Below are positions 46,412-58,552 of a stretch of 64,000 nucleotides of DNA, piece after piece (the stretch's first letter is position 1; each line of letters begins with the position of its first letter). A program made the translations under genes and the position numbers. The notes beneath the pieces are model-generated. The model saw only the letters and a list, made by a program, of their open reading frames with translations. It had not been told where the DNA came from and made no database searches. The DNA is from Phellopilus nigrolimitatus. Lineage: Eukaryota; Basidiomycota; Agaricomycetes; Hymenochaetales; Hymenochaetaceae. Location: NCBI GenBank assembly GCA_021029095.1, contig JAJOHG010000013.1:620001-684000 (forward strand), given 5' to 3'.

Positions 46412-49038
46412 CTAAATGTAGCACGAGAATTGTGAAGAAGAGGGCACCCATCCCACTGTACTTCACATTAGTGACCAACATATAAAGATACAAAGATAAT
46501 GCATGCTTACCGCATTGCCAACAGTCGAGCAAGCCGTCCGGATCACTGAATTTATAAGTTTCGAAACGTTGCTGCGATTTATCATTGGCAGGCTACTTAC
46601 TATGTCTTTTTTATTTCGAGCAGCTCTTCATAATGCGTGCCCCAGAAAGCGACTGAGAAACAAGGCAAGCACTTAGTAGTAAGGATTAACGGAATCATCG
46701 ACATACTTACTTTCATGGTTCGGCTCGTGTACATCAGCTTCGTTCTGTGATCCCGTCAGCAAGGTACATGTACTGTGTCTCTTACAGGTGTTAGGTACTT
46801 ACAGAGTAAGCCGCATCAGGCGTCAATACCCGTAAGTTGTCGATTGATTGGCTTGCGAGGTTATACTGTTCTTTCATGTCTGCGAGAGTTGCGTTGAAGT
46901 TCCACGGAGCTATGAGCGTAATGTGATATACAGAGTCTCGCCACGCCTCTGTGATACTAGTGCCTCCATCTCCCGGGAAGTTAAATGGTGTCGAACCAAG
47001 AAAGCGGAGTCCGGGAGTCAGATATTGAGCAGCCAAAAGAGCTTCCAGTAATTGTTGACGAGACTCGGAAGTCTTGAAGTTGTCCTTCGGGAGAAGGCGT
47101 GAAGCTAAAGCCAGATTAGCCCCAATCGTCTGCATGGAAGGTTATGGTATTGAAGTTGAACAATAGCTAAGCATAAAACAAAAACCATACTTACGGCGGA
47201 GTCCGTTCCAGAAAACGTGTTGAAAAACGTGCCCCAGCTCGGAAATTCTGCAGAAATCACTTCTACACCATCGACGCCATTAGCCTTTAAAGCATTCCCG
47301 AATTCGGTCAGAGGAGCCATAGAAGTATTCGCGGCTGAGTTGTTCAGCGCCGGTGTGACGAAAAGCGCAGAATCCGCGTTAACGAACGAACCCCAGCCTT
47401 CTTCTGTCCATCGAAGACTGTTTTCAATTATTAGGGACCACATCGCCCTTGTTGACGTCATGTTACTCTCAGAGAAGATCACAGCTGCAACCTGTAAAGT
47501 CATTGGAGGTGAAACAAGAGATGTTGCTTCAAGGACAACGCCGTATGTGCCTCCCCCCCCTGCAATTTAAAATTCAACAATGATGTATAAAGTATCCATC
47601 AAAAGACTTACCGCCTCGAAGAGCGAAGAAAAGATCTTTATTTTGGCAGGCATTGGCTACTAGATAGCGTCCATCCGGCGTCACTACTTTGAATTGAAGC
47701 TGTTAAACAAAAATTCCCGAGTCAGCGCATCGATTACTAGTATTCAAGGAATGGAGTTTTACCACTCTATCAGCGCCCATGCCCAGTGTATTAGTCAGAG
47801 CTCCATGTCCTCCGCCCTACAGCAGTTTGAGTTTCGAAGACTGTATTTTATATGCACAGGAAAAAACACAACCTGCAACCAACCGCCCGTTGAACCGACA
47901 CCAGGGTCGCTGCCTAACTTTGTGTCAGTTCAGTATACGATGTAATGCAATATTGTGCTTTCGCAAACCTCCAACAAAGGTGAAATTATTCTCTTCAGCA
48001 AATGCGTAGATTTCCTTGAATTGCACTCCTGCCTTTCGGAAGTCATCAATTATGTCATAATTTCTGGAATACTGAAAGAAAGGGACGCTTACCCCAAGAG
48101 TGACGGCCGAATGAGAGTTTTCGCACCCCTCCGGAACAAATTCAGGATCACGCGTAATCTAATGAAGCTCCTTAGCGACTTCTCAATTCACCGGGAGGCA
48201 GTAAACGATAGATACGGTTTTCAATCCGTGAGTCTAAATGATCCGATAAACATGGGATTCGTCGAAGGCATCAAATGCATGTGAGAGTTTATTCACGTAC
48301 CCATAAGGTCAAAGATCCTGGTGCACTGCTCCGACCCTTATAGTCATGCTGCGAAAGATAATCAGTTTATCGTATATTTTACTTTATTAGACTGCCCCAC
48401 TCCGGTGTTTTTCACTACCAAACGCATCCCGGTCTTCCGCGAGAAAGAGAACGCTGCGGAAACATCGCTCGGCTTTACTACGTCAATCTGAAATGCGGTA
48501 CTCATCAGTATGAACGTACGAAAGTTCAGGAAAGTCTTACATAGTATTCAGAAATACTTCCCAAAGCGCACTGGCGTGGCGGGGCCACAGCTGCCGCATT
48601 TGAAGAGTTTAAGAAATCAAGCAGACATTGCTGGCCCGCGGTCTGACACGTTTCCCATTGCGTGTTGATGAATCCTCCCGGCGTGTTTGATCGAAATGCT
48701 AATGGCGCCGCATGTGAGTTTGCGAGTCTGTCATAACAGGCGAAAAAGGAAAATAACGCACTCTCATTGTTATAATTATCGCGGACGGTTCGACACGAGT
48801 CGGAATCAAAATTCTCGGAAAGGGTTGAGCTGGTGTTTGGGAAACAAGGCTTTGCCAGAGGGTCACCGAGAACGAGACGGCCTTCAACTTTAGACCTCAA
48901 CTCTTCCCAATCGTCTGCGCTTGCGCTCTGCGAGCTCGAGCGATTGAGGATGATTGGATGTTGTGAGAACCCCTTTGCTAAAGATCCGAAGGCAAGGGCA
49001 CCAAGTGCCAAGGACGAGAAAAAATCGGAACGTCTCAT
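46412..49038 (-). CDS. Secreted FAD-linked oxidase, berberine-bridge type
   Basis: This is a flavoprotein oxidase of the FAD_binding_4 / BBE family, which oxidises sugars, oligosaccharides or secondary metabolites. The start MRRSDFFSSLALGALAFG gives a signal peptide. The FAD domain holds EGRLVLGDPLAKPCF, DVVKPSDVSAAFSF, RLVVKNTGHDYKGRSSAPGS (His for flavin attachment), FVGGSDPGVGSTGGWLQGGG, HGALTNTLGMGADRVLQF and ALRGGGGGTYGVVLEATS. The Cys partner of bicovalent flavin is not obvious (GGWLQG in the place of GxxxxCG). The C-terminal BBE segment ends DGLLDCWQCVGW. ATGs at 49082 and 49158 are in frame, but a TATA box at 49089-49096 suggests they are not transcribed, so 49038 was chosen. About ten introns. 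Confidence 0.9.
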
Positions 49039-49581
49039 CGAGAAAGAACGCTCAAAAGCTGTAAGGAACGGGGGTGTATTCATGCTCGTATATATATGCA
49101 CTTGGAGATCACGTCCCTCGGTCGAGTCACGAATCCGGTCTCGGAAAAAGGAAACCAATCGTTATTTTATTTGGAAGTTGTATCCACAATCAGAGAAGAT
49201 GCACGGCAAGAAGACAACAAGTCCAAACGGGGCCGCATCCATGTATATTGGAATGGAACAGCTAGATCCAGAAAAGCGAAGAAAAGCCACAAAAACAAGA
49301 GACCGATAAACGCCATAATCAAGAACAGAGAGCTGTGCACCAAAACGCGGAATTAGAAAGTATCCGGCTCGCGCAGCATGCAAGGGTCCGTATAAGCAGG
49401 AAATCAACTCAAACCGCTATCAAAATAAGCTGTGTTCCGTGAGCAAATACAGAGAAAGCATTAGGAATCCGTCGTGCGTCGTGGCCGAAACCGGTATATA
49501 GAGATAGACTTTTGCCTAGAAGGAAATCATTCAGAGAAGCTAAGTGGAAAGGCCGATATTACATACTTTCGATTCGGCGTA
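49039..49581. promoter_or_regulatory. FAD oxidase promoter with TATA box and M64 3' flank
   Basis: On the minus strand a TATATATA element lies at 49089-49096, about 50 bases upstream of the chosen FAD oxidase start. The rest is spacer up to the M64 stop codon, with no other gene supported. Confidence 0.5.
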
Positions 49582-52021
49582 TCACGGCACTCCGACCTCG
49601 CATTTTTCGACATCTATTACCAACGTGGACTCCAAGTACCCATGTGGATCGACCCTAACTTCGTCAGTGACAAATTGAACTTGTACAGTGAATGTAGCGG
49701 GATGATTGTCGACAGAAATCGAAGTCTGATTTGCAAATTGAGGTAATTCCGTGCCGTTCCGCTTCCAGGTTATAACATACGCCTCCGAGTACGAGACTGT
49801 CTCTTCCCTGAATTGTGCCAAGCCAATCATACGTATCTCAATGACTCTGCGCACCAACGACTGCGCTTCAAAGGCACACCCGAGGCTGATTTCGTCGACC
49901 AAATCCACACGCTTAAGCAGTGCATGCCATAATCCTTCTGTGCAGACCTTACAGAAGTTTGGTGTAGTGACTATCCGCATGAGACAGCCTTCGTTCGTTG
50001 GGCGATATGTAGTCGTGTTACGATCAGACCATCTGAAGGCATCAATGAGGGCTGTGACACTTTGATAAATGTATATAACAAAACTGACGTGGGAAATGCA
50101 CCAATGAATCCCACAGAGCTATTAAATCTGCAGTTGTCGACCGAGTCAGCATCCAAAAGAGATTCGATTACACACCCTTACTCGTCCTCGTTACCATATT
50201 CAATCACTTCGGCACTGCATAGCTGTGCTTTATCCGCAAGCGCAGCATTCTCCAGACTGAAAGTCAAACTGTGACTTCCAGCCCGAAGACTGTAATTTCC
50301 GTGTATATCGTAATGCCATCGATCCAAACCGATGCCTGTTCTTGATGTCCATTCGAGATCCGTCCCATCAAGCTTGACGATGAGATCTTCCTTCCGGGGG
50401 AGACCCGAGAGAGAAAACCTGACAACGTGACGAGAATACAATCCGGAAGAGTCGAAAAAAACGACCCAAGGATCGGAAATGTTCAGCAGTGACCATGGAT
50501 ATGCCTGCATAGGCATTACGGAGCGTTCCTCTCGAAGCGCGGTCGTCTGTGCTGTTAGCCAGTGCGCCCATTTAAATGGCTGTGTCAGGTTCGCTGCGTT
50601 CGGCCCGTAGTACGCAAAACCGCCGTCATATTCCTCACCTAGACTTGATCAGCCTTTCACGAGAATGGATATCATGTATTCATACCCTCGTTTTCAAGGC
50701 TGTGACCCAATTCGTGCCTGAGGCAAATTGGCGGTGAATAGATATACAACGACGCATATAGCACAGACATACCTCAGGACAAGTGCGCCATTGATCTCCG
50801 ATGATGTCGTGACTCTGATCACAGGTCAGACAAGCTCTATTTGTGTAGACCCAAATGTACGAACGTGAAGCGACCGCCGAGCCCTGCACAACTCATCAAG
50901 TATGTTTTTTTTACAACGAAAAGGCGGGGAAGGGAGGCGCACCTCCATATAATGGATCATTTCCTAATTTTATGTTGCAAATTTGTCTCATGGATATAGT
51001 CTAGATAAAATGGGGGAACCTACCTAACAAAATAGGATAGTCACACTTATCACCCATTGAGAGGCATGCAGCATGAGCGACCTCAGGTTTCGCATAGTAA
51101 ACAGCACGTAGCTCCGTCCCGTCGCGATAGAGGCCAAATGGGGTGCTATATCACTTATTAGATAGTATAATCGACATAAGTCAGACGTAAAGCCTACTCA
51201 TTTGCTTCACCTCCAGCTCCTATGCCGCTCTACTGACAAAAATCAGAATATGACGGGAAAAAAATAGTTTGTCCGTGGAGACCTTTTTGCTAGGCGTAAA
51301 CGCGGCCCAGAAATTCATTAAAGGTTTCACAGTTGCGAAAGTCTGGTTGTTTGATATATCAAGAGCAAGGTTTCTTGCGTCTCGAATGAATTTCTCGCGC
51401 TCCTCTGCAATATCTTCAAGGTACAATTAAGATCCATCATGCTTGGCAAAGAAGGAGCTTACAGCCGTCTCCGAAGAACACGAGGTCTACACGGTTTGAC
51501 GATGGACCGGTCGCGATAAGTGGCAATATCTCTAACGGAGGGGAAGGAGGTAAGGTATCGAGCGAAATGTCCTCATAGTCATTCGAAGCGAAAAGGAGCT
51601 GTCCACCATCGTCGCCCTTGATAGACGAAGCTTTCGAGAGTTGCCTCACTTCCGGGGCGACATAGACAGGGAAAGACCAGGAAGTAGGTGATCCACAGAA
51701 AGAGATTGCTTTTGTCCATAGCAGGTCGAGGTCAAACGAAAAATAGAGAACAAATTCCCCGTCTGGGCCTCGTCTATCGCTTCTGTCTTCATGTACGAGC
51801 TTCCCTGAAGAAGATACCAGCCTATCATCTCCCGAACCAGATAGCGCTGGCAAATCTTTGTGCGTCTGCGTTTCATGAAGAGTCAAATAAGTGCACTTCG
51901 CGATCGTCGTCGACGTCGGTGCCTCGTGGTGAACTTCGAGCACGTAAGGTCGACGCGAAAAGGTCAAAGAACTGCTTTTCACTACAGCGAGGAAGAGGAA
52001 TACGACACCTAGGGCTATCAT
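49582..52021 (-). CDS. Secreted M64-family (IgA-peptidase-like) zinc metallopeptidase
   Basis: This protein carries a peptidase M64 domain. The domain starts NRVDLVFFGDG, then EEREKFIRDARNLALDIS, MNFWAAFTPS and TPFGLYRDGTELRAVYYA, then CDYPILL, and the zinc site LVLRHELGHSLENEGEEYDGG (HELGH codons at 50702-50716). It continues GGFAYYGPNAANLTQPFKW and the C-terminal beta domain with WSLLNISDPWVVFFDSS and GNYSLRAGSHSLTFSL. A signal peptide, MIALGVVFLFLAVVKSSS, gives the start at 52021 with a good ACCATGA context. A longer in-frame start near 52219 would add a second hydrophobic stretch and is less likely. Bacterial M64 enzymes cleave immunoglobulin A, but fungal members are of unknown substrate; this one likely acts on environmental or cell-wall proteins. 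Confidence 0.88.
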
Positions 52022-52219
52022 GGTGACTGCCTGCAGGAGATCAGCGGCGCTGACGACGACCGACGCGTTTATAACCGAACATCTCACGGCCGAGACAGCT
52101 GATTCGCACATTTTCGTAAGTTTGGCGAAATTCGACCTGAGAAGGGAATAGCCACGGAAAGGCAAGAGCAGAAGAAAAATACACGCCAAACAACAAAACA
52201 AAATAACAGTATAGAACAC

Positions 52220-53788
52220 TCAGATACGCGCTTTCGACTTCTTCCCGACCACGCTCTCCTTCATACTTCCCCCAGACTTTCCCCTTGCTAACTTCTCCTT
52301 TTTTTTCTCCAACCCCGTGCCTGCCTTCTTCTTTTTAAGTTCCTCCGGAGTGATTGTTGAAGTTGTGTGGTTTGAGGTATTCCTTACGAGGGACGAAGGT
52401 ATTGGCGAATGCGCTTTAGTGACGGATGTTTTCGAGGACTTGACAGATTTCGTGACCTTCGGAGATGAACGATCGTCGTCTAAGGTGATAGATGTTGTTG
52501 AAGGCGCCTTGCCCTTCTTGTCCTTCTTCGCCTTCTCCGGTGTCTCGTTATTGACTTCTGGGGTGGTCTTTGATTTAGACGCTAAAGCTGAGGGTGTCTC
52601 GTCGTCCTTCTTTTTCTTCGTTGGTTTTCCACTCGTTCCTTCTTCATCCGGGCTTTTCGCTTTTAAGTCGGATTTCTTAACCTTCTTGCTCGGCTGCTCG
52701 TTCTTTTCCTCTGCAGTGCGCTTCTTCCCCTTCTTCTTCGCGTTCTCCTTTTGAGGGAGTTCTTCCTCCTTTTCACTCTCGCTCTCCTCTGCATTTTTCT
52801 TCTCTTCACCAAATCCGGCCCAATTTTCTTCTGAAACAGCCGCCTTCGCCTCCCATCGCCCGCCGTCGCCTTCTCCAAGGTTGCATGCCCAGATGGGCAA
52901 GCTGACGCTCGAGTTCGTCTTGACATGAAAGCTCTGGATATTATCCCAACCGCCTTCGATGCGTTTAACGATGGCAGGAAGGGCAGTTTTGAGGTTGTCA
53001 AGAATGTGCTCAGGGGATTGTGTGATTATTCCAATTTTGACGGAGCTAGCAAGTGATGTTAGCACGTTCAGTTTTCGGATTTCGTTGCGACGCACGTGCA
53101 TGTACCCTGGTTTTGATGCATAAATGTCGACGACACAGCACGCTCAAGCTCTCCCTTCAAGTCTTTTTTCGTAAGAGAAACAGGAATAGGTTGTCTGTGT
53201 TTGCCGCACGTGAGCTTAAGAAAACGAAATCACGTTGAAGAAAGGGGTGACACACTTTTTAGCATCGAAGAAAATCTTTCCCAAAAGTCCTGGTAGAAGA
53301 GGTACTACACGCTCGTCGGCAAGGAACAGCCCATTTTCTTTCATAAGCATCCGTCGAGCCTCGAATGGCTTGAATTTGCCCTTCAGCTTGGTGATACCAA
53401 CGACACGGCTGATGAATTTGATATTATGGGATTCGAGAAGATCCTTGTACTCTCGTTGAGGGTCTTTCGTGATGAGGCATACGGGGGTTATGCGAGGGTC
53501 GACAATAGGATGTACTAGTGGACTGTTTCGCAGATTAAAATAAGTAACATCTGAAGAAAATGTTGCACAAAGCTTTACACACATCTTATGGGGCTTCAGC
53601 TTTTTTTCTGGTGTCGTTTTTTTTACGGAAAGCACGAGCCAGACGTTCTCCTCCTTGCCCGGCAAAAGCTCATTCTCCTCCCTCTGTTTCGTGACTTTTG
53701 TCGCGTGCTCTGTCAACGCGATGATAGCCTTCTTGCACTGTGATGGCGATATATGAGCGTCGATGAGCTCAGTCTTTACTTTTGCCAT
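52220..53788 (-). CDS. Ribosomal L1-domain protein, Cic1/Utp30/RSL1D1-like
   Basis: This nucleolar ribosome biogenesis factor has an L1 fold. The N-terminal domain starts MAKVKTELIDAHISPSQC and includes ENVWLVLSVKKTTPEKKL, VHPIVDPRITPVCLITKDPQ, YKDLLESHNIKFISRVVG, KLKGKFKPFEARRMLMKEN and FLADERVVPLLPGLLGK, all family marks. After introns come VKIGIITQSPEHILDNL, WDNIQSFHVKTNSSVSLPIW and ACNLGEGDGGRW. The C-terminal 200 residues are a very Lys/Glu/Ser-rich tail, a nuclear and nucleolar localisation type of sequence. Bases 53550-53600 hold an intron whose in-frame reading (LCATFSSDVTYFN) is false. It faces the divergent hydrolase gene across 193 bases. Confidence 0.88.
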
Positions 53789-53981
53789 GACTGAACAGGA
53801 GGAGCGCTGGCGACGAGCAGAGTGATGCAGAGGACTGGATCGACGGACTGGCTTTCTTGAGAATTTCGCAGCGATCTTGGACTTTCGGATGTATCCGTTG
53901 CTACCGACTATTACGTATTCATGGACCGGCTAGACGATTGCCGGAAGCGTGCATCCCTTCAACTCTCTCTCTCTCGACGCG
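53789..53981. promoter_or_regulatory. Divergent promoter with CT repeat
   Basis: The 193 bases between the Cic1-like gene and the alpha/beta hydrolase gene hold a pyrimidine run, ACTCTCTCTCTCTCG, at 53962-53976, directly in front of the plus-strand ATG. Such CT tracts are common in 5' leaders of fungal genes. Confidence 0.5.
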
Positions 53982-55219
53982 ATGAGTTCAGGCTGCAAAA
54001 CAACAAGACTATGGATCCCACACACATTTGTCCCTGACTGTAAAATAGCGGGGGATTTGGAACAGGTCGAGCCAAGCGAGCCCACTCATGGCCGTAAAGT
54101 GGCATTGGTAAGTGTGGCTCCCTGTCAATGTTACTAAAAATAACTCTGCTTCAGATACTTCATGGGACTATGGGGTTGATTTTTTGTGCAATGAAATGAG
54201 CGCATATATGTGTACCTAATTATCTCCTTTTCTAGACACAAGGATTATCTTTTCCAAAAGAGATTGGCGAAGGTGCTTCCAATAGACTCGTTTAGATTCG
54301 ATTTTAGGCGAGTCATGAACACTCTTGGCTTCTGGAGTGCACTTACCAGTCTATGAAGAGGTAACCACGAAACCGGAGGCGTGTGGAAAATGAGTGCTCT
54401 CGACGAAGATCTAGAGGATCTTCAAGTGGTAACCCAACACCTATCCGAGACTTTTGGTTATATCATAAATCTTATCATTGGGCATTCGCGCGGAAGTGTC
54501 GTCGCGATGCGATGGCTCTGCACTACTGAAGGGAAACGTGTTCGAGGATTCGTAAATGTCTCTGGGCGATATCGAATGGAGGTAGGTCGGCAATTGATCT
54601 GCTTGCTTGATGAAAGTCACTATATCTCAGAAAGATATTTTAGCGTATCCACGGCAGGTCTTTTCTCTTCGTAACAAGCGAAATATTGAACCATTTCTTT
54701 TAAGATCGAGCTGGAATTTACAAGCCATACTTCGAGTCCCAAGGATACTATGATTGGAAGGTGACTGTCGCACGTAAACCCGTGATAGGCCGAATATACC
54801 CTCGAGACTTGGATATTTTCGCATCTTGGGACTCGTCCTTGGTTCGAGATAGATTCTCGCCAAACACTCATGTTCTAACCTTGCATGGCTTAAAGGACGA
54901 GACCGTTCCTCCGTATGTCCACTCTTTTCTCGCCCACGTGAAACCATTAATTCGGAACTCTAGATACGACGCTCTTATTTATGCACGCGTGCTGGGCACG
55001 CGTTCTCCCGGAACTCACAATCTTCATATCATTGAAGAAGCCAACCACAATTTTTCTGCTGTAAGGGAATAATCATGTCTTTGAAAGAAGACAATTCTAA
55101 TGAAAAATTAGCATCAAGTCGAGGTGGTTGAGACTATCCTGCATTGGTGGTCTCTGCTCGAAAGAGGTGGTCTTCAAACAGGCGTGTTAAACACTGATTT
55201 CATTAAGGGGAGATTGTAG
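53982..55219 (+). CDS. Alpha/beta hydrolase, serine hydrolase
   Basis: This is an alpha/beta-hydrolase fold protein of about 270 residues. The order is KVALILHGTMG (oxyanion loop), HKDYLFQKRLAKVLPI, then DSFRFDFRG, the nucleophile elbow LIIGHSRGSVVAMRWL, FVNVSGRY, the acid region VLTLHGLKDETVPPY and the catalytic His in LHIIEEANHNFS. The last exon ends WWSLLERGGLQTGVL. About six introns were seen. No lid or signal peptide is present, so it is probably cytosolic. The family is close to fungal esterase/lipase-like hydrolases of unknown substrate. The start MSSGCKTTRLWIPHTF follows a CT tract. Confidence 0.85.
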
Positions 55220-55943
55220 CCCTGGACTGCATTTATAGATGTGCTTGTTGCTACAATGAAGTTTGCACCATCTGGTTCTCTAAAGTCGACAGTATGCATT
55301 GACAGAAGCTAGAATTTATCGGCGTTTTAAACGTTTACGTCTCTTTACTTTGTAGAAATTCCCGACATCATCACTTTCCTATAAAGCTGTTACCCACATC
55401 TTTCAAGTCTCGACCCTCAGGCTTCCCCAGAGTTGTTATTTTTTCCAAGCTCAGCAGCCGTTCTAGGATCAATTCTGGCTTGGGTGTTTATTTCCCCCTC
55501 TTTTCAGGACTGTGCCACTAACTTTCCATAAGAGGATGCTAGTGTATTGGAAGTTGTTTGTATCGGCGCCATGACATTTTATACGGCTTATTCTTTATCT
55601 ACTTTTCTCTTCCAATCATTGCTGCCATATCTCAATCATGTTTGGGCTGGGATTTAGGTGCACTGAGAGCGTTGTGAATGCTAATCCGGAGACTTGCATG
55701 TCACCTTCCTTGGGGGATTTCAATCTCTGGTTTACATAAGGGATTGACTGAGATACAGATTTGAGTTGATCCAGCACGTACGTATGTAAGCGCAGCGACG
55801 ACAAAAAAGGAAAGCGTAGCCACAAAATAGTATCCGTGCCCACCCGGACACTGACTTGAGCACACTGCCTGTCTTACACATACATACAGCAACGGCTCGT
55901 TTTATTCGTCTTGCCATTGTCTTCAACGTTCTCGACGCTCCCG
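55220..55943. other. Intergenic spacer
   Basis: About 720 bases between the hydrolase stop and the Ytp1-like start. No coding frame with recognisable content was seen. The frames at 55616-55926 on the minus strand have no domain and overlap the promoter of the next gene. Confidence 0.45.
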
Positions 55944-57916
55944 ATGGCGGCGCTTGCGCGCCTCAGTCTTTTACTTGCCGTGCTCTGTACGGTTGTGCCG
56001 CCCGTCCTAGCGCATGCCCACCATGATGAACTGACCGAGGAGGAGAAGAATGCGCCTGTGGACGCCGTACTCTGGATACACATGGCCCTTCAGATTGCCA
56101 TCTGGGGGTTCCTCTTCCCCATAGGCATGGTCCTGGGCATCTCCAGGAGTCGATGGCACGTTCCGCTTCAGGTTAGTGAAGTCTGCGCAGTGCGCACAAT
56201 AGCCGGACACTGATTGATTCGTGTTGTTCAGAGCGCGGGTTTTGCGCTCACGACCGCTGGTTACTTCCTCGGGCATTCTCACAAGGGTCGCGCGTTTCTA
56301 CCCTCTGTACATGGCACTTTTGCCCGCATTTTGTACATCCCAATCGTTGCTCAGCTCGTGTTGGGCATCTATCTCAAATTGCACATACACGAAAAGTCAG
56401 TCCGTCCTTGGGCTGTCCGTGCGCATGGTGTCCTGGGGAAGGCGTACCCTATTCTTGGGTGGACGCAGATGCTGTTCGGTGCCATTACATTCCGTGGCTA
56501 CTGTCGGGGTGGAAATCTGGGTCAATGCTTGGCGCACTACCTTATGGTGTGTATGCTCGTTCAGAATATTATTGTTGCTGTCTAAGAATACCATGACGCC
56601 AGGGAAGCGGGTTCATTGCCTATGGTATTATAATGGCAATTTTGCTCATCGCTGGCGAGGCTTGGATTAAGCGGACGAGGCGCAGCCCGGAGTGGTGGGA
56701 CTCTTGGGTAATTATGCTATGGGTGAGCACGAAAGCACATGTCGCTCTCTTCACGATTGACACGTTCTGTAGGGGATCGGTAAGATATATCATGCTGTTG
56801 TGCTCAATGTTAGAGCTTCTTCTGACAAATCGGTGAAGTTAACACGTTCACGGAGCATCGCGGTGCTCATTGGTCCGTCAAGGACATGCAACATACGTGC
56901 GTACTGCTAAGTTCGGCTAGAAAGGGTCTCTCTTGACAGTTTCGTCCCCTTAGGTCGCTCGGTGTTATATGTGCGACAATTTTCTAAAATAGAATTATCC
57001 CTCGATTGATGATTATTCATAGGGTGGGTTGGCGGTGCATTAGGAATATGGCTTTCTCGACATAATCAAAGGAGTGTCGTACCTTCCTTGATGTACGTCT
57101 CTTCTCGTTCCATTGTCAATCAGCTTACTTATAGGCTTTATAGCATTATGATCACTGGTTGGGCTATGTCCGAGCACGCACAAGCGCTGATGATCTCCAC
57201 GAAGGTGCACGCTATGTTTGGCAATGTCCTCATGCTCGCTGGTTTGGCGCGCATTATTGAGGTCTGCTTCGTTGCCCCGAGCTATGAAAGGGATGTACCA
57301 GCCGCAGACAGCGATCGTCACAGCGAACGAACGTTGGCACCTTCCGGGCCGAGCATTTCAGAAAACCCACGTCTGGCAATCGTGCAGGCATTCCGACACT
57401 TACCTCCTTTCGTAAGGAACAAAGGGTTACTTCGTTCCATGACATTTGGCTGATCGTTCTTGTATTTGAAGCTATTGATCGCTGCAGGGTAAGCAATGTT
57501 CACTTCCTTGTGTTCACCTTCGATCTCATGTTTATTTCTTCCCTCTTGTCAGACTGCTTTTCATGTCTGCTACCGACGAAGAATTGGACTATGTCCATGA
57601 GAACGAGATGGACCATGTTACCTATGTCCTGATAATGCTCAGGTACTGTCCATCTTTCTCGGTTATGTGCCTGATCCTGATTCCGTGGTTGTCTAGTCTA
57701 GCGTCCGTGATTTACGCCTTCGTTTTATTCCTCATCAACGTATGGGGGACGACCGGCCGCAATGCGCCCGGTGGCGCATCGTCGAGCCAAATAGGATTAC
57801 AAGATGAGTCTTTAGAACTCGACAAGTGGTATCAGAGTGTTCCCGCTGCAGAGGCAGACGCCCACCCTATTTCCCCACAATTTGTCATCGGAGAACACGA
57901 ACACGACAGGGACTAA
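55944..57916 (+). CDS. Ytp1-like integral membrane protein
   Basis: This is a large membrane protein of the fungal Ytp1 family (an N-terminal DUF2427/cytochrome-b561-like half and a C-terminal Ytp1 half). A signal peptide ([21 protein letters not shown]) is followed by [59 protein letters not shown] and [15 protein letters not shown], with His residues in helices as in b561 proteins. Later come [61 protein letters not shown] and [12 protein letters not shown]. More than ten membrane segments are likely. The tail is acidic. The function of Ytp1 is not known; heme binding is an inference from the histidines. Splice sites between 56700 and 57100 were not all resolved. Confidence 0.88.
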
Positions 57917-58552
57917 GTCCGATGTTGGAACCTCTTACACTTCTCTTTTAATGCACGTTTGTGAGGTGTTGTGTATCTTCCCCTCTGTTGTGCAAAAGCA
58001 TTGTCGCCTTCTCTGCCTCATCCTCTTGTTGGTATTCGCATCCTCATACTTTTTATCAAGTCACGGTCTACATATCATTCTCCGTTGTTAGATAAGTAAT
58101 ACTGTTCTGAGTAATGTATAAAGCAGACGATGCGCTGTGCAATAAAATTTGGAGAACGTAGTAGCAGTGGGCAGAGAAGACAGGATAGACTAAATGGGAA
58201 GAGTGAAGATACTACAGTACAAATGCTTGAATGCAGAACTAAAACTAATTGCGATGGGGAACGGGAAAAGAGGTAGATTCAAAGAAATCAACATGTAGAC
58301 CACGATGGAAAAGAATGGAAACGAGCGCGTGCTTAGACTAGAAAGAGATGAAGAAGTCGAGATGAAGCGAAAAGTAGGGACGAAGAAAGGGGGAAAAGGG
58401 CAGCATGTATACTGTACATACTAGAAGGAGCGTGCTTTGAGCTACGAAGAATCAATCGAATTAGAGAGGTGGAGGTAGAAAACCCAATAAAGATCAAACA
58501 AAAGGATAAGGCGAAAATGATGATGGAAATAATAGCCCAGCGACGGCCATCG
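57917..58552. other. Convergent 3' spacer
   Basis: A purine-rich spacer between two converging genes. AATAAA at about 58141-58146 is a possible polyadenylation signal for the Ytp1-like gene. No gene is supported here; the minus-strand frames running from 58333 are extensions past the CaaX stop. Confidence 0.45.

Noticed and set aside
53962..53976. CT repeat considered as a mobile element trace
   Set aside because: A simple pyrimidine tract in a 5' leader is common in fungi and has no flanking duplication.
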